This document shows, in pieces, positions 42,373 through 51,577 of a stretch of DNA of 64,000 nucleotides. Numbering within the stretch: the first letter of the stretch is position 1; each line of letters starts with the position of its first letter. The translations under genes and the position numbers were made by a program. The DNA is from an uncultured Bacilli bacterium. Its GTDB lineage: Bacteria; Bacillota_I; Bacilli_A; RF39; UBA660. Location of the stretch: the NCBI GenBank assembly GCA_934168275.1, contig CAKPNA010000001.1:124001-188000 (forward strand), given 5' to 3'. Below the pieces are notes generated by a model that did no database searches, was not told the DNA's origin, and worked only from the letters and a program-made list of their open reading frames with translations.

Positions 42373-44363
42373 ATTCTCTCTTTAATAATATTCTTACTGC
42401 AAATATAAGTAAATATAAAATATATTGAATATATAATAATTAAAAATATAAATGTTGTAACCGAACCTTTTAATATATTATCTATACCTAAGCTACCTAA
42501 AACATAAGTACAAAATCTAAGTCCAAATATTGTATGAACTATTGCTAAAGATAAAGGCATAACAAAGAATATTAACATTTGTTTAAATAAAGATTTATTT
42601 ATATCTACCTCATCAGCCCCTATTTGTCTTAATACTTGATACTTATTCTTATCATCTAAAGAGTCCGATAATTCTTTTAAAGCAAGAATAGCCGAAGATG
42701 AAATAAGAAAGATAATACCTAAATATAAACCAATAAATGTAACAATCGCCGATAACCCTGTTGAAGCCTCTTTTATATCATTCTTTGTATCTATTGTAAT
42801 AGTATTACTTCTATTATATTCACTAAACTTATCCTCGATTAATTTAACTATATCTTCATCTTTTGTTCGATAATTACCAACTAGCATTTTTATACTAGCA
42901 TCTTCTTTGTTAATAACTTTATCAGGTACTACAAAGAACCCTAAATTAGATGGATTACCACCAATTCTAACAAATCCTTCAATACACCTCTTACTAGCGG
43001 GTTTTAAGTCATAACCAAATATATTAATTATACTATCTCTAACTAACACTTCATCATATAATTCTTTATCATAATTAGATACAATAATATATTCATCATC
43101 TTTTAAAGATACTTTATCTAAATTATATAATTTAGCTAACTTATTATAATCACTTTCTCCAACTATCTCTACTAAAAAATCATATCTTAAATATGGATAC
43201 TTATCTTTAATTATTGGATAGTAATTACCAAGTGATTCTCTATATAATAAATTATTATCATAATATTCATTAATAATAACCATATCTTTAACATTATCTT
43301 TTATTAACTTCTCACTATTTATAGAATTAATTACTTCTTCTTTATCAACATTTGTACTTATTACCCCCTGAAAATCAACTGGTGCATACTTATTAATAGA
43401 ATTATTAAAATAGTTCTTTATAGTAAAAGCACTAGATAATAAACATAGAGTAATAAACAACATAATACATATAACTGATATTGATATAACCATTGAATTA
43501 ATCTTACTACTTATTTGTTTAAAAACAAAAGTATTTAATTTTTTATAATATATATTATGCCATTTAGATAATATCTTTAATAACATTCCTGATATTGAAT
43601 AAAAGAATAATATCGTACCAACTACCCCAAGAGATATTGAAAGTAATAATATATTCAAACCATAGTCAAGTAATTTAAATAATCCATCTGTAACCATATA
43701 ATATGCTGATCCTAACATACCTATTGATAATATAAATAATACTATACAAACATAAGGATTCTTTAATTTAATCTTTTCTTGTTTCTTACTAGCTTGTAAT
43801 AGATTTATAAGTTTATTTTTATTTATAATAATTGTATTAAAAATCATTACTACTAAATATATAATACCATAATAAATTATTGTCTTTATCATTGCACTCT
43901 TCGAAAAGTTAAACGAAAATTTAGTCATATTAACTTCAAACATATTAGCTACAAATATACTTGTAATTTGTGATAAAGCTATTCCTAATAATAAACCAAT
44001 TCCTAAAGAAATAAGTCCAATTAAGAAAGTCTCAATTAACAGTAGTAATGATATTTTTCTCTTAGACATTCCTAATGTCATATATATACCAAACTCTTTA
44101 TTACGTTTCTTTATCAAAAATCTTGATGCATATATAATTAAGAATCCTAATATAACTGATACAAATACTGACACATATGATAATGATGATACTAAAAGTT
44201 CAATTATCTCTTCTTGACTACTAGATAGTTCTAGCATAACCGTTTGACTATCCATCGAATTAAAGACATAAAATATACAAACACCCATTATTAAAGTAAT
44301 AAAGTATATAGCATAATCTTTAAAACTTTTCTTTATATTAGATACTGATAATTTATAAAGCAT
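42369..44363 (-). CDS. BceB-type ABC permease (FtsX-like)
   Basis: The 664-residue permease has the ten-helix BceB layout: helices up to about 320, a large outer domain (about 330-540) between helices 7 and 8, and three last helices. FtsX-like segments include FLIIYASRFLIKKRNKEFGI and MTLGMSKRKISLLLLIETFL. BceB permeases sense and free targets of lipid-II-binding peptides and signal to the BceS kinase. The start overlaps the ATPase gene by 11 bases. Confidence 0.92.
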   Translation of the reverse strand: MLYKLSVSNIKKSFKDYAIYFITLIMGVCIFYVFNSMDSQTVMLELSSSQEEIIELLVSSLSYVSVFVSVILGFLIIYASRFLIKKRNKEFGIYMTLGMSKRKISLLLLIETFLIGLISLGIGLLLGIALSQITSIFVANMFEVNMTKFSFNFSKSAMIKTIIYYGIIYLVVMIFNTIIINKNKLINLLQASKKQEKIKLKNPYVCIVLFILSIGMLGSAYYMVTDGLFKLLDYGLNILLLSISLGVVGTILFFYSISGMLLKILSKWHNIYYKKLNTFVFKQISSKINSMVISISVICIMLFITLCLLSSAFTIKNYFNNSINKYAPVDFQGVISTNVDKEEVINSINSEKLIKDNVKDMVIINEYYDNNLLYRESLGNYYPIIKDKYPYLRYDFLVEIVGESDYNKLAKLYNLDKVSLKDDEYIIVSNYDKELYDEVLVRDSIINIFGYDLKPASKRCIEGFVRIGGNPSNLGFFVVPDKVINKEDASIKMLVGNYRTKDEDIVKLIEDKFSEYNRSNTITIDTKNDIKEASTGLSAIVTFIGLYLGIIFLISSSAILALKELSDSLDDKNKYQVLRQIGADEVDINKSLFKQMLIFFVMPLSLAIVHTIFGLRFCTYVLGSLGIDNILKGSVTTFIFLIIIYSIYFIFTYICSKNIIKERM

Positions 44364-45120
44364 CGTTCATCTCACCCCCTAAAAGAGTGACTACATCAAT
44401 TATATTATCAAAAAATTCCTTTCTTGTTTTTTCACCTCTACTTAATTCATTAAATATCTTTCCATCTTTAATAAATACTACTCTACTAGCATAACTAGCC
44501 GTAAAAGCATCATGTGTTACCATTAAAATAGTGGAATTTAATTTCTTGTTTAAAAATTCAATACTATCTAATAATTGTCTAGATGACTTAGAATCTAACG
44601 CTCCAGTTGGCTCGTCTGCTAAAATTAAACTAGGATTAGTTATGATTGCTCTTGCACTAGCAATTCTTTGCTTTTCACCACCACTCATTTGATATGGATA
44701 TTTATCTAGTATTTTAGTAATACCTAACTTACCACTAATGTCTTCTATTTTCTCTTTTTGTTCTTTATAAGGAACATTTTGGATAGATAATGATAAAGAT
44801 ATGTTTTCATATCCCGTAAGAGTATCTAATAAGTTAAAATCTTGAAATATAAAACCTAACTTATCTCTTCTAAACTTATTTAATTTATTACCTTTTAACT
44901 TTGTAATATCCTCTCCATCAACAAAAATATGTCCGGCAGTTACTTTATCTATTGTCGATATCATATTTAATAAAGTCGTCTTTCCTGAACCACTAGCCCC
45001 CATAATTGCTACAAATTCTCCTCTTCCTACTTCCATAGAAATATCATTAATAGCCTTAGTTAAACTAGATTTACTTCCATAGTATTTTTCTACATTGCAT
45101 AATCTTAAAATATTTTCCAT
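44353..45120 (-). CDS. BceA-type ABC ATPase
   Basis: The 255-residue ATPase has Walker A IMGASGSGKTTLLNMI, Q-loop FIFQDFNLLD, signature YQMSGGEKQRIASARA, Walker B LILADEPTGALDSK and the switch His in MVTHDAF. It is the energy partner of the BceB-like permease. A second BceR-type palindrome lies at 45194-45207, between the kinase gene and this one, so the transporter genes can be induced on their own. Confidence 0.95.
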   Translation of the reverse strand: MENILRLCNVEKYYGSKSSLTKAINDISMEVGRGEFVAIMGASGSGKTTLLNMISTIDKVTAGHIFVDGEDITKLKGNKLNKFRRDKLGFIFQDFNLLDTLTGYENISLSLSIQNVPYKEQKEKIEDISGKLGITKILDKYPYQMSGGEKQRIASARAIITNPSLILADEPTGALDSKSSRQLLDSIEFLNKKLNSTILMVTHDAFTASYASRVVFIKDGKIFNELSRGEKTRKEFFDNIIDVVTLLGGEMNDAL

Positions 45121-45193
45121 AAACTTTTTCTCCTTTCATAACTAATTCTACTAAATCACTATCTATTTGTCGCCAATTTAATATTACATTACC

Positions 45194-45207
45194 TTACAAT
45201 TTCGTAA
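45194..45207. promoter_or_regulatory. Probable BceR-type operator before the ATPase gene
   Basis: TTACA-ATTT-CGTAA, one mismatch from the TNACA-N4-TGTAA pattern known for BceR-like regulators. The palindrome lies about 75 bases before the ATPase start. Confidence 0.6.
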
Positions 45208-45209
45208 TA

Positions 45210-46220
45210 TTAAAAATTATAATAATTATTCTTACCAAATTCAATAATTACTTTGGTATATTTATCTAGGTCACTCTCAATATAAATATTATGGCCTAAC
45301 TTACTACATAAGTTCTTAACAATATATAAACCCATACCCGTTGATTTTATCTTATCTCTACCATTCTTACCGGTAAACGATTTATCAAAAACTCTCTTAA
45401 TATCCCCCTTAGATATTCCAATTCCGTTATCATATACTATCAGATTTACTTTATCTTCACTAACATTACTAGTAATTTTAATAAAACTATCTTTCTCTTT
45501 CTTATACTTAATACTATTACTAATAATTTGATTTAATATAAACTCCATCCATTTCTTATCAGTATATACACATTCATTATCTATATTAACTTCTAACTCA
45601 ATCTTATTTTCTAATAAATCATCTTTATTCTTTAAACTAACACTTCTAACTATATCTTTTAAAGAAACTTCACTAATGATAAAGTCTTTCTCGGTTATTT
45701 CACTTCGCATATAATAAAGTATTTGATCAATATCATTATCTAGTCTTCTAATAATACTTAATAATTCATTAGAATTAACTTCTTTATGATTATGACACTT
45801 CAAAACCATACTAGCTATTGGTAACTTAACTTCATGTATCCACATCTCAATATAATCTTTAAATTCATTAATACTTCTTTTCTGAATATTAATATTCTCT
45901 ATCATTGACTTATTTATATCATATAAAATATTATTAACTATTTCTTCTTCATAAGTAGTAGGTTCTAAAACAGTTTCTAATACTAAATATTTCTTATCTA
46001 ATTTATCTAGCATTCCTAATATATTATTATAATAACTTCTTTTCCTAAAATAATTAATTAGTATTATCATTATTCCATTTATTATTAATATTAAAAATAT
46101 TACTATCAAAACACTCTTATCTAAATTAAATACTTTAAGAATTAAAGAAATAAGTACTACCATCAATAAATATATAACTATACTAATAACTTTATCTTTT
46201 ATATAACTAACTAATTTCAT
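45210..46220 (-). CDS. BceS-type intramembrane-sensing histidine kinase
   Basis: The 336-residue kinase has two N-terminal helices with almost no outer loop (about 10-55), as in intramembrane-sensing kinases. The His box is YIEMWIHEVKLPIASMVL; the ATPase has NQIISNSIKYKK, DNGIGISKGDIKRVF and GMGLYIVKNL. It gets its signal from the BceAB-like transporter and phosphorylates the regulator, whose gene overlaps it by four bases. Confidence 0.93.
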   Translation of the reverse strand: MKLVSYIKDKVISIVIYLLMVVLISLILKVFNLDKSVLIVIFLILIINGIMIILINYFRKRSYYNNILGMLDKLDKKYLVLETVLEPTTYEEEIVNNILYDINKSMIENINIQKRSINEFKDYIEMWIHEVKLPIASMVLKCHNHKEVNSNELLSIIRRLDNDIDQILYYMRSEITEKDFIISEVSLKDIVRSVSLKNKDDLLENKIELEVNIDNECVYTDKKWMEFILNQIISNSIKYKKEKDSFIKITSNVSEDKVNLIVYDNGIGISKGDIKRVFDKSFTGKNGRDKIKSTGMGLYIVKNLCSKLGHNIYIESDLDKYTKVIIEFGKNNYYNF

Positions 46221-46879
46221 AATAATATATACCCTATTCCTTTTCTTGTCTCTATCATATCTTCTCTAGTTAATTCTTTTAACTTACTTCTTAATCTACT
46301 TATATTAACTGTTAAAGCATTATCATTAATATATTCATCATTATTCCATAACGTTGTCATTAGTTCATCTCTCAATACTATTCTCTCTTTATTACTTAAT
46401 AAATAACTAAAAATAATCATCTCATTCTTAGTAAGTACTATTTCTCGGTCATTGCTCTTAATTATTCCTTTATTAATATCCACTACTAAATCTTTATATT
46501 TAATTACATCTAATCTATTTTCACATCTTCTAAATATATTAGATATTCTAAGTAATAGTATTACCGGATTATAAGGCTTAGTTATATAATCATCCGCTCC
46601 ATAAGACATTGATAATACTTCATCCGTTTCATTAGTCTTACTAGTTATCATAATAACCGGTATATTAGATTCTTTTCTAATCTCTTTTAACAATAATTCT
46701 CCATTAAGAAAAGGAATATTAATATCTAACAAAATAAGATCAATATTACTATCCATTATTCTTTCTTTAGCATTCTTAAAGTCTTCTAAAATAATTGCCT
46801 CATACGAAGCATTAACTAATAAATCATATAACTCACTTGCTACTGTTTTATCATCTTCTACTATCATTATTTTCTTCAT
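46217..46879 (-). CDS. BceR-type OmpR-family response regulator
   Basis: The 220-residue protein has a receiver (IMIVEDDKTVASEL, acceptor Asp in LILLDINIPFLNG, Thr in MITSK, Lys in DYITKPYNP) and an OmpR winged helix (LTKNEMIIFSYLL, NALTVNISRLRSKLKEL). It is the first gene of the operon and should bind the TTACA-N4-TGTAA palindromes at 46932 and 45194. Confidence 0.94.
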   Translation of the reverse strand: MKKIMIVEDDKTVASELYDLLVNASYEAIILEDFKNAKERIMDSNIDLILLDINIPFLNGELLLKEIRKESNIPVIMITSKTNETDEVLSMSYGADDYITKPYNPVILLLRISNIFRRCENRLDVIKYKDLVVDINKGIIKSNDREIVLTKNEMIIFSYLLSNKERIVLRDELMTTLWNNDEYINDNALTVNISRLRSKLKELTREDMIETRKGIGYILL

Positions 46880-46902
46880 AAAAGTCCCACTTTCTTATAT
46901 AT

Positions 46903-46908
46903 ATTATA
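46903..46908 (-). promoter_or_regulatory. -10 box of the BceRS-AB-like operon
   Basis: TATAAT on the minus strand, 24 bases before the regulator start. No good -35 is present; the operator at 46932-46945 sits upstream, as expected for an activated promoter. Confidence 0.5.
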
Positions 46909-46931
46909 TCATCTAATATATATATTTTATC

Positions 46932-46945
46932 TTACAGTTTTGTAA
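46932..46945. promoter_or_regulatory. BceR-type operator shared by divergent genes
   Basis: TTACA-GTTT-TGTAA, a perfect match to the TNACA-N4-TGTAA pattern. It lies between the regulator gene (minus strand) and the MucBP surface-protein gene (plus strand), with a TATTAT box at 46959-46964 on the other side. Confidence 0.7.
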
Positions 46946-47030
46946 TATTTGAATATTTTATTATATCCCCCACGAATTGACAATTTATTCACGAAATAAC
47001 TCCTATTATATATATTGTAAAGGAGAGAAT

Positions 47031-48383
47031 ATGAAAAAAATAATATTTATATTATTGGCTTTTCTACTAATTTATAGTCCAGTTAAAGCCGATGCAGTCG
47101 AAGAATTAACTTATAAATGGCAAGCTATTCAACCGGAAACAACAAAAACTGATGATAGTATATTAGTTGATTGGGAATATCTAGGTAAACAAATTGACGA
47201 AAATAAAAAAAGTTATTACCTATTTACCTTAACATATACTATTCCTGAAGATTATGACAAAGAAACATTAGTAATCAACCCAGATATATTTGAGGTTATT
47301 GCATGGGGTCAAGATGAAAAACAAGCCCCTTATATCGTACCAGGTTATACCTTAAAAGTTAATGTTAAAATAATTAACAAATCTAAATATAACTATAACT
47401 ATGATAAAGATTCTTTTGTAATATATCCATATAGTTCTAAAGAATTAGAAGAAATTGGTTATCAAAAAATAAGTGATATAAAAACATTTAATAATGAAAA
47501 TATTACAGAATTACAAAAGTTTAGAAGAACTAGTAATCTTGCTTTAAAAGCTCTTACTACTAAAACAAAAGATATGAATAATGAAGTATTAGATACTCTA
47601 CTAAAAGAAAAAGGTTATGATGGTATTAGTGATTTAGCAACTTACTATTTAGATTTCTTTAACGACTATTATAATTATGGTAAAGATGGTAAAGAGAAAA
47701 TAACTAAATTAACTGACTTTACTAAAGAAGAAATAGCTTATGGTATATTTGGTGGGAATGCGATAAACTACGAAGAAGATAATCCTGAATTAATTAAATT
47801 ACACTATGACTTTCTATTTAATTATGCTATGGGTATATCTCTAGCCGATGAAAATATAGATGACACTAATCAACATGAATATACTCCAGGAGAATATATG
47901 CGCAATATCTCTAAAGGTGATGACAAAATTCAAGAACATATTGGAAATCTAAGTAATAATACTGAACAAGGTATTGACATGAACTTCCATTTCAATGGCC
48001 CACTTCTAACTAATGCTTATCAAGGTTATCGTATCACAGGCCATGCACACCTATCATATACTGCTGAACAAGGCAAAGTAATTGCTAAATATATTGATAC
48101 TGCCGGAAATGTTTTAGCAGATGAAGTTATTACTACCGGTATGGTTAATAAAGAATATCAAACAACTGATAAGATAATTGATAACTATAATCTAGTTAAA
48201 ATTGAAGGTGAAGAAATAGGAACATATACTAAAGAAGATATTATTGTTGTCTATATCTATAGTTTAGCCGATAAAAATATTCCTGATACAGGTGTTAAAA
48301 CAAATAATAATTTAGAAATAGCTGCCGCATCAAGTATAATTATTCTAATTGGTGCTTTATTCTTAAAAAAGAAATTTAATTAA
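47031..48383 (+). CDS. LPXTG-like anchored surface protein with a MucBP domain
   Basis: The 450-residue protein has a signal peptide (MKKIIFILLAFLLIYSPVKA, cut near ADA), a long domain I do not recognise (about 25-330), a MucBP domain (about 335-405, KVIAKYIDTAGNVLADEVIT) and a cell-wall sorting signal IPDTG followed by a hydrophobic helix and KKKFN. The sorting motif is IPDTG rather than LPXTG. The ATG at 47031 has AAAGGAGAG in front; a longer ORF start 54 bases upstream is unlikely. It diverges from the BceR-like gene over one operator and may share its regulation. Confidence 0.88.
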   Translation: MKKIIFILLAFLLIYSPVKADAVEELTYKWQAIQPETTKTDDSILVDWEYLGKQIDENKKSYYLFTLTYTIPEDYDKETLVINPDIFEVIAWGQDEKQAPYIVPGYTLKVNVKIINKSKYNYNYDKDSFVIYPYSSKELEEIGYQKISDIKTFNNENITELQKFRRTSNLALKALTTKTKDMNNEVLDTLLKEKGYDGISDLATYYLDFFNDYYNYGKDGKEKITKLTDFTKEEIAYGIFGGNAINYEEDNPELIKLHYDFLFNYAMGISLADENIDDTNQHEYTPGEYMRNISKGDDKIQEHIGNLSNNTEQGIDMNFHFNGPLLTNAYQGYRITGHAHLSYTAEQGKVIAKYIDTAGNVLADEVITTGMVNKEYQTTDKIIDNYNLVKIEGEEIGTYTKEDIIVVYIYSLADKNIPDTGVKTNNNLEIAAASSIIILIGALFLKKKFN

Positions 48384-48387
48384 AAGA

Positions 48388-48422
48388 AAAACTACACTTT
48401 AGTACTAAGTGTAATTTTTTTA
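48388..48422. terminator. Bidirectional terminator between the MucBP gene and the P1B-ATPase gene
   Basis: TACACTT/AAGTGTA stem with a T run on the plus strand and A run before it. Confidence 0.8.
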
Positions 48423-50459
48423 TTTATTGTATTTTTTAATTATTCTTAAAGTATTTAAAATCGTAATTAACGTAACTCCCGTATCACCAAAGACAGCAAG
48501 CCACATATTAGCATAACCAAATACACTAAGAAGTAAGATAATTAATTTAACACTCATAGCAAAGATTAAATTTTGTTTAATTATTTTTCTTGTATATTTT
48601 GATATCTCAATAGCCTGTGGAATACGCTCTACTTCATCACTCATTAAAACAATATCACTAGCTTCAATTGCTGAGTCAGCACCTACACCGCCCATCGAAA
48701 TACCAATATCTGCTCTTTTTAATACCGGAGCATCATTAATACCATCTCCAACAAATATTGTTATTTTATTACTTTCACTAACCTTTTCATAACACTCAAA
48801 CTTATCTGTCGGAAGCATCTCATACTTAATCTCATCAATATCAAGTTTATGACCAATATCTAGGGCAACATCTTTTTTATCTCCTGTAAACATATAAGTT
48901 TTAATACCATATGATTTTAACTTAGTAATCGCTTCCTTAGCATTATTTTTAATACCATCATCTATTGTAATAGAAGCCACATGTTTACCATCAATATTTA
49001 AATGAATCATTGCTTCATTATCACACTTATTACATAGCTTACCATTACCTATTAAAATCTTTTTATTATCTAAAGTAAATGATATACCCTTACCAGTCAT
49101 CTCTTTAAAGTTCTTAACTTTACTACTATCAATATCCGTATCTTTAAGTCTTAAAATTGATTTAGCAATCGGATGATCTGAATAAGACTCACCCATTACT
49201 AAGATATCGATAATTTCATCTTTCGTATATTTTTTATCTATAATTTCTATATTGGATACAGTAAATGCTCCACTAGTAAGTGTTCCTGTCTTATCAAAAA
49301 TTATACTAGTAGCTTCACTTAAATTATCTAAGTAATTACTACCCTTAATTAAGATACCTTTCTTGCCGGCTACTCCAATTGCTGTAAAATAAGATAAAGG
49401 AATAGATATTGCAATCGCACACGGACAAGATATTACCAAGAAAGTAAGCCCTCGATATATACTATCATGCGTAGATATATTAAATACTAATGGAAATAAT
49501 ACCATTATCAAAACTGCTAAAATAACTACAACAGGAGTATAGATTTTACTAATCTTAGAAATAACGGTCTCAGTTTTTGCTTTTTTGTCAGTAGCACTCT
49601 CTAATAATTCTAAAATCTTTGATACGGTACTATTTTCAAATAAAGAAGTAGTTTTTATTTCTATTACATTTAAAGTATTGATACTACCTGATAATACTAT
49701 TGACCCTTCTTCAACCTCTACAAGTTCACTCTCACCTGTTAATGCTGAAGTATCTAACTTACTACTACCCTTTACTACTATACCATCAACTGGTATTTTT
49801 TCACCAGCCTTAACAACAAGAATATCTCCTACTAAAACATCTTCTACTTTAACCTTATCAATTTTATTTTTTACCTTCTTATAAGCATATGGTTCTTTAA
49901 TATCTAATAACTCTTTAATAGACTTTCTTGAATTATTAATAGCTTTCTCTTCTAATATTTTACCAATAGTATATAAAGTTATAACCATCATACCTTCCAT
50001 AACCTCACCAAGTAATAAAGCTCCAAGACATGATATAGTAATTAAAGCATTCTCATTAATTCCATTACCCTTAACTAACAATTTAACCGCATTAATTGTT
50101 GTTCTATAAAGAAGTAATCCATAAGAAACAATATAAAACACTAACTTAAATGGCTTAGATAAAGGTAGAAGATATGCTAAAATACCAATAACTAAAGCAA
50201 TAATTAATATACTTAAATGAAATTGCTTAGTATCTTTCTCTACCTCTTCCTCTGTAAGATAAGCATCAGGTTCAATACCCTTTACAAGTTCATTTAAATC
50301 TTTCAAACTATATTTCTTATCTGATTCATAAGAAACTTTACAAGTATTAAAATTAACTGAAGCATTCTTAAAATCGCTATTATTATTTAACATTTCTTCT
50401 ATTTTTCTTGCACAATTAGCGCAATCTAAATTATTAATATTATATCTATATTTACTCAT
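48420..50459 (-). CDS. P1B-type heavy-metal-exporting ATPase (CadA/ZntA-like)
   Basis: The 679-residue pump has an N-terminal HMA domain with CANC (NINNLDCANCARKIEEML), the actuator loop (LDTSALTGESELVEV), the metal-binding CPC in helix 6 (ISCPCAIAISIPLSYF), the phosphorylated Asp in FDKTGTLTSG and GDGINDAPVL. CPC plus the CadC-like gene next door point to Zn/Cd/Pb export rather than Cu. The ATG at 50459 overlaps the stop of the regulator gene by eight bases. Confidence 0.95.
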   Translation of the reverse strand: MSKYRYNINNLDCANCARKIEEMLNNNSDFKNASVNFNTCKVSYESDKKYSLKDLNELVKGIEPDAYLTEEEVEKDTKQFHLSILIIALVIGILAYLLPLSKPFKLVFYIVSYGLLLYRTTINAVKLLVKGNGINENALITISCLGALLLGEVMEGMMVITLYTIGKILEEKAINNSRKSIKELLDIKEPYAYKKVKNKIDKVKVEDVLVGDILVVKAGEKIPVDGIVVKGSSKLDTSALTGESELVEVEEGSIVLSGSINTLNVIEIKTTSLFENSTVSKILELLESATDKKAKTETVISKISKIYTPVVVILAVLIMVLFPLVFNISTHDSIYRGLTFLVISCPCAIAISIPLSYFTAIGVAGKKGILIKGSNYLDNLSEATSIIFDKTGTLTSGAFTVSNIEIIDKKYTKDEIIDILVMGESYSDHPIAKSILRLKDTDIDSSKVKNFKEMTGKGISFTLDNKKILIGNGKLCNKCDNEAMIHLNIDGKHVASITIDDGIKNNAKEAITKLKSYGIKTYMFTGDKKDVALDIGHKLDIDEIKYEMLPTDKFECYEKVSESNKITIFVGDGINDAPVLKRADIGISMGGVGADSAIEASDIVLMSDEVERIPQAIEISKYTRKIIKQNLIFAMSVKLIILLLSVFGYANMWLAVFGDTGVTLITILNTLRIIKKYNK

Positions 50460-50832
50460 CACATTCACCTTTCATTCTATGTTCTATATGTTCAAGACCT
50501 ATTTCATATAATTTATTAATATGTTCATCATCTAAAGTATAATATACTTCTTTTCCTGACTTTCTATATCTAACTATGCCAGCATTCTTTAAAATAGAAA
50601 GTTGATGCGATATCGACGATTTAGTCATATTCAAAACATTAGCAATATCACATACACACATCTCATTATTATCTAGTGTCCAAATAATCTTAATTCTTGT
50701 TAAATCTCCTAATATCTTAAATAATTCTGACAAATTAATCAATTCCTTATCATCAGGTCTATTTTTAATAGCCATATTAACTGCCTCTTCATGAATAATA
50801 TTACAATCACAAACTAGTTCTTTTCTCTCCAT
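50452..50832 (-). CDS. ArsR/CadC-family metal-sensing repressor
   Basis: The 126-residue winged-helix repressor has an N-terminal CDC (ELVCDCNIIHEEAVN) and the alpha3 site EMCVCDIANVL, together the alpha3N cysteine set of CadC. The recognition helix is MTKSSISHQLSILKNAG. It would release its operator (50844-50867) on binding Cd, Pb or Zn. ATG at 50832 follows AGGAGG. Confidence 0.95.
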   Translation of the reverse strand: MERKELVCDCNIIHEEAVNMAIKNRPDDKELINLSELFKILGDLTRIKIIWTLDNNEMCVCDIANVLNMTKSSISHQLSILKNAGIVRYRKSGKEVYYTLDDEHINKLYEIGLEHIEHRMKGECDE

Positions 50833-50843
50833 ACACACCTCCT

Positions 50844-50867
50844 ATAGTTGAACAACTATTCAACTAT
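50844..50867 (-). promoter_or_regulatory. ArsR/CadC operator
   Basis: ATAGTTGAA-N6-TTCAACTAT, a perfect 9-bp inverted repeat directly after the -10 box and before the ribosome site. Confidence 0.75.
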
Positions 50868-50897
50868 ATTATAATTGAACATCTGTCTAACTGTCAA
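50868..50897 (-). promoter_or_regulatory. Promoter of the metal-resistance operon
   Basis: TTGACA (50897-50892), 18 bases, TATAAT (50873-50868). Confidence 0.8.
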
Positions 50898-50903
50898 CAA
50901 CTA

Positions 50904-50932
50904 TTTACTAAATATTTTTTTTATGCTACAAT
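50904..50932 (+). promoter_or_regulatory. Promoter of the DUF4358-MBOAT-DHHW genes
   Basis: TTTACT, 17 bases, TGC-TACAAT (extended -10), 24 bases before the ATG at 50957. Confidence 0.65.
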
Positions 50933-50956
50933 TAATATATCAGATAGGAGGTTGAA

Positions 50957-51535
50957 ATGAAAAAGAAAGATTTTATAATTGGTGGAATTATTCTTGTTGT
51001 TATTATTATATTAGGTTTTATTTTTCTTAAACCGAATACTTCTTCAGAATTAAAAACAAATGAAGATATTACTAAGATGATTAAATCTATATATAAAAAT
51101 AGCAAACTAGAATTACCAGAATTAGAAACAGAAACTATTGATATTAATAATTCTGATGATTTATTAAGTTATACTGGTCTTAAATCTAATGAAAATGTTG
51201 AATCAGTAATAGTTTCTTTACCCCAAATGAACGCTATTCCTTATAACTTAGCAGTAGTTAAAGTAAAAGATAATACTAACATTGAAGAAATGAAAGAAGA
51301 AATGTTAAATAACATTAATATGCGTCGTTGGGTTTGCGTAAATGCTGATAAATTATATATCACAAATAACGGTAATGTAATATTTCTAATTATGGCTAAT
51401 GAAGAAGATGCCAAACCAATATATGAAGAATTCAAAAAATATGTTAACAATAACATTGGTAAAGAACTAGAAAAAACATATGAAGAAGAAGATATTGAAT
51501 TACCAGACGAAATATTAAAAGACGTTAACGAATAA
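50957..51535 (+). CDS. DUF4358-like membrane-anchored protein
   Basis: The 192-residue protein has one N-terminal helix (FIIGGIILVVIIILGFIFL) and an outer domain with SVIVSLPQMNAIPYNLAVVK and a long acidic C-terminus. Layout and position before MBOAT and DHHW genes fit the DUF4358 family; its role is unknown, probably in surface-polymer modification. AGGAGG precedes the start. Confidence 0.7.
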   Translation: MKKKDFIIGGIILVVIIILGFIFLKPNTSSELKTNEDITKMIKSIYKNSKLELPELETETIDINNSDDLLSYTGLKSNENVESVIVSLPQMNAIPYNLAVVKVKDNTNIEEMKEEMLNNINMRRWVCVNADKLYITNNGNVIFLIMANEEDAKPIYEEFKKYVNNNIGKELEKTYEEEDIELPDEILKDVNE

Positions 51536-51542
51536 TCAAGTA

Positions 51543-51563
51543 GCACCTTAATTGGTGCCTTTT
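51543..51563 (+). terminator. Weak terminator or attenuator between DUF4358 and MBOAT genes
   Basis: GCACC/GGTGC stem with a six-base loop and four T. It probably lowers transcription of the downstream genes only partly. Confidence 0.4.
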
Positions 51564-51577
51564 CAAAAGGAGGAATT

